64,000 nucleotides of DNA from UMGS1002 sp964570825 (lineage in GTDB: Bacteria > Bacillota > Clostridia > Oscillospirales > CAG-272): contig CAZMZJ010000003.1 of NCBI GenBank assembly GCA_964570825.1, positions 62,001 to 126,000 on the forward strand. Reading direction: 5' to 3'. This document shows positions 32,450 through 40,418 of this stretch, piece after piece (the stretch's first letter is position 1; every line of letters starts with the position of its first letter). A model generated the notes under the pieces. That model was given only the letters and a program-made list of their open reading frames with translations. It was not told the DNA's origin and did no database searches. A program made the position numbers and the translations under genes.

Positions 32450-33817
32450 ATGAAAAATCCGATTTTCCATATAAGCAGGCGACGGCAGACCACAGGAGTA
32501 ATCGCAGTGGGCTTTTTGATTATAATTGCTATCGGTGCGTTTATTCTGATGCTGCCGGTGTCCTCCGCTTCGGGACATTTCACAAATCCGCTCGACGCCG
32601 CCTTCACCGCCGTCAGCGCAACCTGCGTGACCGGACTGGTCACGCTCGACACCGCAATCCACTGGAGCACCTTCGGTCAGATAATAATACTCCTCATGAT
32701 ACAGGTCGGCGGCCTCGGCTTCATGACGCTGGCGGTGCTTCTGTCACTGCTGATAAAACGCTCGGTGACGCCGAGAGAGAGAATGCTGGTCGCCATGTCG
32801 TACAATATCGGCAGCTACGATAAAATTGCCGAGCTGCTCCGCAGAATATGGATAGGCACTTTATGTATAGAGCTGGCGGGAGCTGTGGCGCTGTCCACAA
32901 GGTTTATACCGCTGTTCGGTTTCCGGGACGGAATCTATAAAAGCATTTTCCACGCGATATCCGCTTTCTGCAACGCGGGATTCGATCTTTTCGGCGTATA
33001 CAGCGGCAAATTTGCTTCGCTTGCAGATTTCAGGGGAGACGTGACAGTCAACATTACTCTGATGCTTCTTATCGTAACGGGCGGCATCGGATTCATTGTT
33101 TGGAACGATATCGCAAATGCGGTCGTCAAAAAAAAGCCGGTTTCGGTTTATTCGCGTTTTGTGCTGATAATTACCGCCGTGCTCATTGCGGGCGGAGCCG
33201 CTTATTTCGCGGCGCTTGAATGGAATAATCCTGAAACGCTCGGATCGCTGCCGGCAGGGGAAAAAATACTTGCGGCGATATTTCAGTCGGTGACGCTGCG
33301 CACGGCGGGTTTCTCAACAATTGATCAGGCGGCAATGACACCAAGCTCGCAGCTTGCGTCGATTTTATTGATGTTTATTGGAGGCGCGTCGGGCTCCACT
33401 GCGGGCGGCGTAAAGGTCGGAACCGTCGGAGTGCTTTTCTACACAATATTTGAAATATCGATTGGCAGAAAGGACGCGGTCATCTTCAGCAGGAAAATTT
33501 CCACCGAGAGTTTCATGCGCGCGGTAGCCGTCGTGGGCATACAGATGCTTCTCGTCCTTGCCGGAACTCTCGCAATTTCCGCATCGATGGAATGCAGCAT
33601 TCTCGCCGCTTTGTTCGAGGCTGTTTCAGCATCCGGAACGGTAGGCCTGTCGCTCGGCATAACTCCGGTGCTCAACGGAATGTCAAAGCTTGTGATTATG
33701 GCTCTTATGTATCTGGGACGCGTTGGCATACTCACCGTGACGTATGCGGTTATGGTCAACCTGCGCGAAAACGGCTCGGTGATAAGCTACCCCGAAGCAA
33801 ATATTCTTATCGGCTGA
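32450..33817 (+). CDS. ktrB: TrkH/KtrB family potassium transporter
   Basis: A 455-residue membrane protein with the fourfold M1-P-M2 plan of the TrkH/KtrB superfamily. Pore-loop regions are visible as TCVTGLVTLDT, ISAFCNAGFDLFG, VTLRTAGFSTID and SASGTVGLSLGITP, each with a central Gly. With the KtrA-like protein encoded next it should form a gated K+ (possibly Na+-coupled) uptake system. No strong ribosome binding site precedes ATG 32450 (AGAAAGG is about 20 bases away). The Ktr assignment rests on length and partner. Confidence 0.9.
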   Translation: MKNPIFHISRRRQTTGVIAVGFLIIIAIGAFILMLPVSSASGHFTNPLDAAFTAVSATCVTGLVTLDTAIHWSTFGQIIILLMIQVGGLGFMTLAVLLSLLIKRSVTPRERMLVAMSYNIGSYDKIAELLRRIWIGTLCIELAGAVALSTRFIPLFGFRDGIYKSIFHAISAFCNAGFDLFGVYSGKFASLADFRGDVTVNITLMLLIVTGGIGFIVWNDIANAVVKKKPVSVYSRFVLIITAVLIAGGAAYFAALEWNNPETLGSLPAGEKILAAIFQSVTLRTAGFSTIDQAAMTPSSQLASILLMFIGGASGSTAGGVKVGTVGVLFYTIFEISIGRKDAVIFSRKISTESFMRAVAVVGIQMLLVLAGTLAISASMECSILAALFEAVSASGTVGLSLGITPVLNGMSKLVIMALMYLGRVGILTVTYAVMVNLRENGSVISYPEANILIG

Positions 33818-33872
33818 CAATACTCACATCCGTTCCGGATGAACCCGGACTTGAGAAAGGACTGGTATAAAA

Positions 33873-34526
33873 ATGAAAAGCTTTTGCGTAATAGGACTTG
33901 GAAAATTCGGGCAGGCGCTTGCGGAAACGCTCGCGCGCGCGGGCGCTCAGGTTATGATTATAGATACCGACGGCGACAAGGTGACGGCTCTCGCCGACAC
34001 GGTGACAAACGCGGTCATCGGAGACCCGACAAACGAGTCGGTTCTCCGCGCCGCGGGAATTTCAGATTACGAATGCGCTATCGTATGTCTGACAACAAAC
34101 ATAAACGCCAATATCCTGCTTACCATCATGTTAAAGGAGGCGGGAGTCAAAAAGGTCGTGGTGCGCGCTCTTAACGAGGGCCACCGGAAGGTGCTTGAGA
34201 GAATTGGTGCAGATATGATAGTTTTCCCTGAGCAGGACATGGGCGAGAAGCTCGGTTATATGCTGACAAAGGACAATGTGACCGATTTTGTGGAATTTTC
34301 GGGATACAAGATCGTCGAGATCACAGTCCCTGAGGACTGGATCGGGAAGAACCTTGTGGAGCTTGAACTCCGCCAGAGATACAGCGTCAACGTCATCGCG
34401 GTCAGACGCTCGGACGGAAGCGTCGACGTTTCCCCGCAGCCAACCAAAGTTTTTACGCAGGGCGACCGTGTGTCGGTCATCGGGACCGACAAGGATATCG
34501 ACAGGCTTGTTAAACAGGTAAAGTGA
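33873..34526 (+). CDS. ktrA: KtrA-like RCK regulatory subunit of potassium uptake
   Basis: A 217-residue cytoplasmic protein with an N-terminal nucleotide-binding RCK domain (VIGLGKFGQALAETL, the G-x-G-x-x-G fold, with acidic IIDTDGDKV after it) and a C-terminal RCK_C domain (about 135-217, YKIVEITVPEDWIGKNL). In studied systems an octameric ring binds ATP/ADP, and often c-di-AMP in the C-domain, and gates KtrB. A single RCK pair (about 220 residues) matches KtrA rather than the longer TrkA. It follows ktrB by 55 bases. Confidence 0.92.
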   Translation: MKSFCVIGLGKFGQALAETLARAGAQVMIIDTDGDKVTALADTVTNAVIGDPTNESVLRAAGISDYECAIVCLTTNINANILLTIMLKEAGVKKVVVRALNEGHRKVLERIGADMIVFPEQDMGEKLGYMLTKDNVTDFVEFSGYKIVEITVPEDWIGKNLVELELRQRYSVNVIAVRRSDGSVDVSPQPTKVFTQGDRVSVIGTDKDIDRLVKQVK

Positions 34527-34701
34527 TTTGTTTGCGCGATTGCCGCTTGCAAAGCAAAGCCGGTGGAAAAACAGGCTGTTTATGGGAAAAATACAGGCTT
34601 CCGAAAAAAACAATGCCGCATCTGAAACCGGAAGCCGGAAAAATGCAACCGATCTTTTTTGCGATTCAGCGACCGGACTTTTTATGATTTTATGAGAACG
34701 T

Positions 34702-34742
34702 AAAAACGGAGCGCTTTTCCCTGAATCGGGAAAGGCGCTCCG
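34702..34742 (-). terminator. Terminator of the solute-binding lipoprotein gene (first copy)
   Basis: Stem CGGAGCGCTTTTCCC / GGGAAAGGCGCTCCG (34707-34742, one G-T pair) with TTTTT after it on the minus strand (34702-34706). Confidence 0.8.
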
Positions 34743-34763
34743 GTGATTTATATTCAGTTATAT

Positions 34764-36257
34764 TTAGTTTGTGGTTCTGGAGAAAGCTTTTATGACATCG
34801 GAAATTTTATTGTTCATGGTTTTTTCAAGTACTTTCAGAGAAGATGAAAAATTGCGTGTATTGTTTGCAAACATGGATTTGAAAACACCGTCACGCAGAT
34901 CCGAGCACCACCATGTATCCCCGAGATCATAGACACGGTTGGAGAAAATAAAATCAAGCATTTCAGATGATTCAATATCGCGGGCATAGCGCGTTTTCAG
35001 AGCGTTTTCATAATATGCCGGGATGACAATATTGGCCGACGCACATGTGAGCGCTTCAAGTATTATGCCTGTTCTTTCAATGTCAGGGTTTGTTATCGGT
35101 ATTACCGCAAGTTTGCTTCCCGCCTCGACACGTGAGTAATAGCTTTTCTGATTTTCATCATATTTGGGATAGGGAATAATTCCGAAATCGGTGTTCATAT
35201 TGCGGAGCGCGGCAAGATAGAAAAATGTTTCGTCTGCAAAAAGAGTTTTGTTGTTATTGAATATATTCTCTGTTTCGGACCACAGATTCCCGCTGGCATT
35301 AGTCTGACACCATGCGCCCTGATCCCACATGATTTCAAAAACCTTATTGAGTATATTGATGAATCTTTCGTTGTTTATAGCAGCGAAATAAGGAAGATCG
35401 TCACTGTCTTTTTTGATAGTCAGCTCTCCGCCTGATATCCAGAAGTTGGGGAGAACCTGCTTTGCCACCGATATGTATCCGTTCAGGTCAGCCGCCGTCA
35501 TAACACCGTCGCCGTCAAGTTCCGATTTTACAGTTGACATCATTTTTGCCATCTTGTCAAAAGTCCAAGTGCCATTTTTGACAAGCTGGAACGGGTCCTC
35601 AAGACTATTATCCTGCACCATCTGTTTGTTGAAGATAAGCACATGAGTGAAGTCAAAGAAAGTTACATCAAAATCGCCGAATGCATAATATGACTTATTG
35701 TTTATAGTGGTGTATTTCAGAAGGCTCTGATCCCAGTATGGCTTTGTCAGGTCTATATACTGCAGTTCGTCATAGTTATAAATAAGATTTTCCTGAACAA
35801 AGTAATACGCGTTCATGTCATTTGTGAAAATTACATCGTATGAATCTTCACCTGCAAGAATTTCCTTGCGCACGTCAGTGCAGCAGTATGCAGCCGTACT
35901 TAGGGTTTCCTTAAATTTAACATTGAACCGCTCTGACACCGTTAAATCGCGCTTATAAAGGGCGTCATTGTATATTTCGCCGTTCTGATCGTCAACTATG
36001 TGCTGGCTGTTGTTGAAATCACGCAGGTACGCTACCATCCTGAACTCATAACCGCCAAAGTCCCTTTTCGGAAGATTATCAGAATAAAGCTGCGATTTGC
36101 CGCCGGTTCCTGTGTCGGTTGTTTCGTCTGTTTCCCCTGAAACGGCGGTTGTGACAGGGCTTTCATTTTGCTTCACGTCAGTACATGCAGCAAAAAGGAC
36201 GGGGAATATCAACAGTGCCGAAACGAATGCGGATGTTAATCTGACAATAATTTTCAA
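34764..36257 (-). CDS. Solute-binding lipoprotein, paralog 1
   Basis: A 497-residue extracellular lipoprotein: signal peptide with lipobox LFAAC (Cys25), a Thr/Glu-rich linker to about residue 55, then a periplasmic-binding-like fold of the carbohydrate ABC type. Shared with the three paralogs in this window are the stretch GEIYNDALYKRDLTVSERF, G-x-W-T-x-D (GTWTFDKM), a dockerin/EF-hand-type loop ELDGDGVMTAAD (246-257) and IIPYPKYDENQ. Ligand unknown, presumably an oligosaccharide. It stands alone with no permease gene, and an AT-rich repeat forms its upstream region. Confidence 0.8.
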   Translation of the reverse strand: MKIIVRLTSAFVSALLIFPVLFAACTDVKQNESPVTTAVSGETDETTDTGTGGKSQLYSDNLPKRDFGGYEFRMVAYLRDFNNSQHIVDDQNGEIYNDALYKRDLTVSERFNVKFKETLSTAAYCCTDVRKEILAGEDSYDVIFTNDMNAYYFVQENLIYNYDELQYIDLTKPYWDQSLLKYTTINNKSYYAFGDFDVTFFDFTHVLIFNKQMVQDNSLEDPFQLVKNGTWTFDKMAKMMSTVKSELDGDGVMTAADLNGYISVAKQVLPNFWISGGELTIKKDSDDLPYFAAINNERFINILNKVFEIMWDQGAWCQTNASGNLWSETENIFNNNKTLFADETFFYLAALRNMNTDFGIIPYPKYDENQKSYYSRVEAGSKLAVIPITNPDIERTGIILEALTCASANIVIPAYYENALKTRYARDIESSEMLDFIFSNRVYDLGDTWWCSDLRDGVFKSMFANNTRNFSSSLKVLEKTMNNKISDVIKAFSRTTN

Positions 36258-36282
36258 AATGTTACCTCCTATAAAAATAATA

Positions 36283-36364
36283 ATTTCAATATATTATATA
36301 ATATTTTCGATGTTTTTACAGTATTTTCAATATATTATATAATATTTTCAATATATTATATAAT
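36283..36364. repeat. Threefold AT-rich repeat AATATATTATATAAT
   Basis: Three copies of a 20-21 base unit ATTTTCAATATATTATATAAT (36283-36302 with one base fewer, 36323-36343, 36344-36364), the last two back to back. The core is palindromic. It lies directly upstream of lipoprotein paralog 1, and each copy supplies a TATAAT on the minus strand, so it probably contains that gene's promoter. Confidence 0.8.
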
Positions 36365-36723
36365 ACTTAAAAAGATTTGTCAATAAATTTTTATAAATTT
36401 AACATTTTTAATGATAGGCAACACATATTCAAAAATTTTAATAGGTTTTGATTTTGTCAAGGCGTAGCGGAGGAGGCTTATTTGACTGTAAGTATACGGC
36501 ATACGGCGTCAGAAAGTACCGCCGGCTACCTCATGCCCGGATATATCGTTTTCTGCTATCCGCTGAAGAAAGCTTGTTTCCGATGCCAGAACGCCTTCCC
36601 TTATATGAGTTTGCGGTTATTTACATCATGCCGTATTTGAGAGGGATTTCTCTTTTTTATGCTTTTATGCTGTGTGTCTGTTTTACATTGACCATGAAAA
36701 ATCCCGCCTGATCATGGCCATTC
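36365..36723. other. Gene-poor stretch before ridA
   Basis: About 360 bases between the AT-rich repeat and the ridA promoter. A frame of 87 codons (36448-36711, TTG start) is open on the plus strand but has no recognisable domain, an odd composition and no well-placed ribosome binding site for that start. GGAGGAGG at 36468-36475 precedes a TTG in another frame that gives a short unconvincing product. I see no supported gene here; it may be decayed sequence. Confidence 0.5.
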
Positions 36724-36756
36724 CCTATTGACACAATAGGAAATCGGTGATATAAT
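36724..36756 (+). promoter_or_regulatory. ridA-rrf2 promoter with Rrf2-type operator
   Basis: -35 TTGACA (36728-36733), 17-base spacer, -10 TATAAT (36751-36756). Overlapping the -35 is the inverted repeat CCTAT-TGACACA-ATAGG (36724-36740). The whole block is nearly identical to the cysE promoter at 37739-37771. A rrf2 gene lies in this operon, so it is the likely binder. Confidence 0.8.
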
Positions 36757-36830
36757 TTTCTCAATTCCAGTTATCCGGCAGGATAACATTTTTTTTGACC
36801 GCAGTCTTCACGCTACGTTTTTCAGGCGGC

Positions 36831-36850
36831 ATGCTGCAGTGCTGCAGCAT
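36831..36850 (+). other. Leader hairpin of ridA
   Basis: Perfect 9-base stem ATGCTGCAG-TG-CTGCAGCAT in the roughly 135-base leader, 50 bases before the ridA start. The loop of two bases would open to about four in RNA. No terminator T-run. Confidence 0.45.
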
Positions 36851-36899
36851 TAAATTATGCCGACCCGCTCTATTCTATCTTCGGAAAGGAAAATATTTT

Positions 36900-37274
36900 A
36901 TGGAAATAATAAGCACAAGCAAAGCGCCTGCCGCGGCCGGGCCGTACTCGCAGGCAATAAGGCTCGGGAAACTCGTTTTTATATCCGGACAGATAGGAAT
37001 TTCTACCGAAACAGGTTTGCTCGCCGAAGGATTAGAGGCGCAGTGCGTCCAGGCAATAAAAAATCTGGGCGAAGTGCTGGCCGTAGCCGGGCTTTCTTAT
37101 GTCAATGTCGTAAAAACCACCTGTTTCCTTAAAAATATGAATGATTTCGCAGAGTTCAATAAAATTTACGCCTCCTTTTTCACCGGGAAACCCGCGCGCA
37201 GCTGCGCCGCCGTTTCCGAACTGCCTAAAGGCGCGCTGGTGGAAATCGAAGCGATAGCATCAGCCGAAGCCTGA
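36900..37274 (+). CDS. ridA: RidA family reactive intermediate deaminase
   Basis: A 124-residue trimer-type enzyme of the RidA/YjgF family that hydrolyses 2-aminoacrylate and related enamines released by PLP enzymes such as cysteine/serine lyases. Conserved PAAAGPYSQAIRLGKLVFISGQIG at the start and the arginine in GKPARSCAAVSELPKGALVEIEAIA are visible. The frame is open from 36795, but GGAAAGGA precedes ATG 36900. Cotranscribed with rrf2 and placed before cysE-nifS-nifU, which suits protection from cysteine-metabolism by-products. Confidence 0.95.
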   Translation: MEIISTSKAPAAAGPYSQAIRLGKLVFISGQIGISTETGLLAEGLEAQCVQAIKNLGEVLAVAGLSYVNVVKTTCFLKNMNDFAEFNKIYASFFTGKPARSCAAVSELPKGALVEIEAIASAEA

Positions 37275-37299
37275 TACGCAACAGAAAGGAGATATCATT

Positions 37300-37719
37300 A
37301 TGATGATTTCCACAAGAGGCAGATACGCGCTGCGGGTAATGCTCGATCTGTCGCATCATATGGACGAGGGATATGTGTCGCTTAAAAAAATTTCCGAACG
37401 CGAGGACATCTCGGTTAAATACCTTGAGGCGATTGTGGCTGTCCTGAATAAGGCGGGGCTGGTCGAAAGCTGCCGCGGCAAAGAGGGAGGCTACAGGCTT
37501 GTTAAAAAACCTGAGGAATATACGGTCGGTTCAATCGTGAAGCTTACAGAAGGCTCCGTTTCTCCTGTATCCTGCCTCGAATGCGGAAACGGAAGCATAA
37601 GCTGCGGCCGCTCAACCCATTGCCAGACGCTGCCGATGTGGGAGAAGCTTGAAAAAATCGTTGAGGATTACCTTGAAAGTGTTACTCTTAAGGACCTGCT
37701 CGACGGAAACATTAAATAA
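37300..37719 (+). CDS. Rrf2-family transcriptional regulator (IscR/CymR-like)
   Basis: A 139-residue winged-helix regulator. The Rrf2 start MISTRGRYALRVMLDLSHH, the recognition region ISVKYLEAIVAVLNKAGLVES and CRGKEGGYRL are present. Four cysteines, Cys92, 95, 102 and 108 (C-x2-C-x6-C-x5-C), stand where IscR has its cluster-binding cysteines, so an Fe-S cluster sensor is likely, though CymR-type partner sensing cannot be excluded. It lies between ridA and cysE-nifS-nifU, and both promoters share CCTAT-N7-ATAGG. Confidence 0.93.
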   Translation: MMISTRGRYALRVMLDLSHHMDEGYVSLKKISEREDISVKYLEAIVAVLNKAGLVESCRGKEGGYRLVKKPEEYTVGSIVKLTEGSVSPVSCLECGNGSISCGRSTHCQTLPMWEKLEKIVEDYLESVTLKDLLDGNIK

Positions 37720-37738
37720 TTTTAATAAATTTCAAAAT

Positions 37739-37771
37739 CCTATTGACAAGATAGGAATATAATGATATAAT
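37739..37771 (+). promoter_or_regulatory. cysE-nifS-nifU promoter with Rrf2-type operator
   Basis: -35 TTGACA (37743-37748), 17-base spacer, -10 TATAAT (37766-37771), with inverted repeat CCTAT-TGACAAG-ATAGG (37739-37755) over the -35. A further half-site CAATAGGATTAGG follows the -10 around 37783-37795. Twin of the element at 36724. Confidence 0.8.
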
Positions 37772-37803
37772 TCATACGAAAACAATAGGATTAGGTGCGT
37801 AAT

Positions 37804-38667
37804 ATGAATGATAACGACAATATAGAGATGGCGGTAAAGTCCGCCGCCCGTAGGCTCGCCGGAGCAAACATAAAAAAGTACGATTGGGCGTGCAGCCTCC
37901 CCCTGATGAAAAAACGTGTAAAAAAGCTAATTCGACTGCTGCGCAGCGCTATGTATCCCGGAATTTTCGGAGACAAGCCGTGCTCGCGCAATGAAGATGA
38001 AACGGTGGCTATAACCGAGGACTATCTGCGTCAAGCGGCGCTTCTTGCCGAAAAAATGATATCCGACGTGATGCCCGACGCCGGAAGGGATGAAACAAGG
38101 GAAATCACCGAAAAGTATATTTCAAGCCTCCCCGACATCGAGGAAAAGCTTGAATCCGACATAAGAGCGGCATACGAAGGTGACCCGGCAGCGCTGTCCG
38201 GCCGGGACATAATGCTTGCTTATCCTGCCTTTGAGGCTATAAGCATTTACCGCCTCGCGCACAGGCTGCTCGAGCTCGGCGTTCCGCTTATTCCGCGCAT
38301 GATGACCGAATATGCGCACAGAATAACAGGTATAGATATTCATCCCGGGGCAAAGATAGGCAATTATTTCTTTATCGACCACGGAACCGGAGTGGTCATT
38401 GGAGAGACCTGCACCATCGGCGACCATGTCAAGCTTTATCAGGGCGTGACACTCGGCGCCAAGAGCTTCGAGCTTGATGAGCACGGTAACCCGGTGAAGG
38501 GAGTCAAGAGGCACCCGGATATCGGAAATCATGTCGTTATTTACGCAAACGCTACAATCCTCGGAGGGAATACCGTCATCGGGGACAACTGCACAATCGG
38601 CGGAAGCGTTTGGCTGACACGCTCGGTCGAGGCCGGAAAAACCGTTTTCTACAACAACGCAAACTGA
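37804..38667 (+). CDS. cysE: Serine O-acetyltransferase
   Basis: A 287-residue enzyme (EpsC/CysE-like) that makes O-acetylserine, the cysteine precursor. The C-terminal left-handed beta-helix shows GIDIHPGAKIGNYFFIDHGTG (catalytic Asp-His pair region), VVIGETCTIGDHVKLYQGVT, and the hexapeptide run IGNHVVIYANATILGGNTVIGDNC. The N-terminal helical domain (about 1-170) is longer than in small plant/bacterial forms. The frame opens at GTG 37795, but ATG 37804 after TTAGGTG is preferred. First gene before nifS-nifU under the Rrf2-type promoter. Confidence 0.93.
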   Translation: MNDNDNIEMAVKSAARRLAGANIKKYDWACSLPLMKKRVKKLIRLLRSAMYPGIFGDKPCSRNEDETVAITEDYLRQAALLAEKMISDVMPDAGRDETREITEKYISSLPDIEEKLESDIRAAYEGDPAALSGRDIMLAYPAFEAISIYRLAHRLLELGVPLIPRMMTEYAHRITGIDIHPGAKIGNYFFIDHGTGVVIGETCTIGDHVKLYQGVTLGAKSFELDEHGNPVKGVKRHPDIGNHVVIYANATILGGNTVIGDNCTIGGSVWLTRSVEAGKTVFYNNAN

Positions 38668-38708
38668 CAGATAAATGTATTAAAGTCAAAAGGAAAGGAC
38701 CTGATATT

Positions 38709-39899
38709 ATGATAGTGTATGCCGACAATGCGGCAACGACCAAAATGAGCAAGGCCGCGATACAGGCCATGCTGCCTTATATGGATGAAATATACGGGAA
38801 CCCGTCGAGCCTGCACAGCGCGGGGCAGAAGGCGGCTGAGGCGCTTGCCGATGCCCGCGAAAGAGTGGCTAAAAATCTCGGATGCGAAGCACGGGAAATA
38901 TACTTTACCTCCGGCGGCAGCGAAGCCGACAATCAGGCTATCGTTTCAGCCGCGATGCTTGGAGCTAAAAAAGGCAAAAAGCATATAATTTCATCCGCAT
39001 TCGAGCATCATGCGGTTCTGCACACCCTTGAGAAGCTTGAAAAACAGGGATTTGAGATAACTCTCCTTGATGTTCACGAAAACGGAATCGTCACCCCCGG
39101 AGAGGTCGCGGCGGCAATACGTCACGACACCTGCCTTGTGACGATAATGTACGCCAACAATGAAATCGGGACCATTCAGCCGATCGCCGAAATCGGAAAG
39201 GTATGCCGCGAGCGCGGAGTGCTTTTCCATACCGACGCCGTTCAGGCGGCAGGGCATCTTCACATAAACGTGCGCGAGCAGAATATAGATATGCTCTCGC
39301 TCTCGGCGCATAAGTTCCACGGGCCCAAGGGCATAGGGGTTCTTTATGCAAAGAAGGGAATAATTCTTACAAACATCATCGAGGGCGGCGCGCAGGAAAG
39401 AGGCAAAAGAGCGGGAACAGAAAACGTCCCAGCTATAGCCGGCATGGCTGCGGCCCTTGACGAGGCCTGCGGCCGTATTGATGAGAATTCGGCAAGACTT
39501 ACAGCCATGCGCGACAGAATTATCGACGGCCTTTCAAAAATCCCGCATTCGATTCTCAACGGCGACAGAACCAGCCGTCTGCCCGGCAACGTCAATATGT
39601 GCTTCGAGGGCATCGAGGGCGAATCGCTTCTATTGCTCCTCGACAGCGTAGGCATAATGGCGTCCTCGGGTTCCGCCTGCACCTCCGGTTCGCTTGACCC
39701 GAGCCACGTGCTGCTGGCAATAGGAAGACCACACGAAATCGCGCACGGCTCGCTGCGCATATCGCTCAGCAAATATACGACCGACGAGGAGGTCGATTAT
39801 ATCATCGAAAAAGTACCCGGCGTGGTCGAACATTTAAGGAATATGTCTCCCGTCTGGAGAGATCTTAAGGAAGGAAAAAAGAATTATGTTATACAGTGA
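38709..39899 (+). CDS. nifS: Cysteine desulfurase (NifS/IscS type)
   Basis: A 396-residue PLP enzyme that takes sulfur from cysteine for Fe-S cluster assembly. Visible are YADNAATTKMS at the start, the PLP lysine in LSLSAHKFHGPKG and the persulfide cysteine loop SSGSACTSGSLDPSH. The frame is open from 38610, but GGAAAGGA lies just before ATG 38709, where homologs begin. It ends 14 bases inside the nifU start, so the two are coupled; cysE upstream supplies the cysteine route. Confidence 0.96.
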   Translation: MIVYADNAATTKMSKAAIQAMLPYMDEIYGNPSSLHSAGQKAAEALADARERVAKNLGCEAREIYFTSGGSEADNQAIVSAAMLGAKKGKKHIISSAFEHHAVLHTLEKLEKQGFEITLLDVHENGIVTPGEVAAAIRHDTCLVTIMYANNEIGTIQPIAEIGKVCRERGVLFHTDAVQAAGHLHINVREQNIDMLSLSAHKFHGPKGIGVLYAKKGIILTNIIEGGAQERGKRAGTENVPAIAGMAAALDEACGRIDENSARLTAMRDRIIDGLSKIPHSILNGDRTSRLPGNVNMCFEGIEGESLLLLLDSVGIMASSGSACTSGSLDPSHVLLAIGRPHEIAHGSLRISLSKYTTDEEVDYIIEKVPGVVEHLRNMSPVWRDLKEGKKNYVIQ

Positions 39900-40326
39900 A
39901 AAAGTGATGGATCATTTCATGCACCCGCGCAATGTGGGCGTTATCGAAAATGCCGACGGGGTAGGAGAGGTCGGCAACGCAAAGTGCGGCGACATCATGA
40001 AAATTTATCTTAAAATCAAAAATAATATCATCGAGGACGTCAAGTTCGAGACGTTCGGCTGCGGTTCGGCCATCGCCTCAAGCTCGATGGCTACCGAAAT
40101 GATAAAGGGCAAGCCGCTTTCCGAAGCTCTTGAGCTTACCAACAAAGCCGTAGCCGAAGCGCTGGACGGACTTCCGCCCCATAAGATGCACTGCTCGGTT
40201 CTCGCCGAGGAGGCGATCAAGGCGGCGGTCGCCGACTACTACAAACGCAACGGCATACCGTACGACAAAAAAATTCTTCCGGAATGCGAAGCCTGCCATA
40301 TGTGTTCGGAAGGAACATGCAAATAA
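39886..40326 (+). CDS. nifU: Fe-S cluster scaffold protein (NifU/IscU type)
   Basis: A 146-residue scaffold. The three cluster cysteines are present: NAKCGDIMKIY, FGCGSAIASSSM and KMHCSVLAEEAI. The C-terminus has an extra cysteine-rich end (CEACHMCSEGTC) seen in some clostridial NifU-like proteins, whose role is unclear. It overlaps nifS by 14 bases and completes the cysE-nifS-nifU unit. A 20-base-stem terminator follows. Confidence 0.95.
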   Translation: MLYSEKVMDHFMHPRNVGVIENADGVGEVGNAKCGDIMKIYLKIKNNIIEDVKFETFGCGSAIASSSMATEMIKGKPLSEALELTNKAVAEALDGLPPHKMHCSVLAEEAIKAAVADYYKRNGIPYDKKILPECEACHMCSEGTCK

Positions 40327-40330
40327 TTGC

Positions 40331-40382
40331 AAAACGGCGGTCAATAATCCGAAATAACGGGATTATTGACCGCCGTTTTATG
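40331..40382. terminator. Strong bidirectional terminator after nifU
   Basis: AAAACGGCGGTCAATAATCC (40331-40350) pairs perfectly with GGATTATTGACCGCCGTTTT (40360-40379); T-runs on both sides. Shared with the convergent AraC gene. Confidence 0.93.
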
Positions 40383-40418
40383 TATTCGATATTATCATAT
40401 TTTTATTTCCGCTGGCAT

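Noticed and set aside
36448..36711. Possible 87-codon gene before ridA
   Set aside because: No family resemblance, no suitably placed ribosome binding site for its TTG start, and a basic then hydrophobic composition without clear signal or domain. Treated as non-coding.
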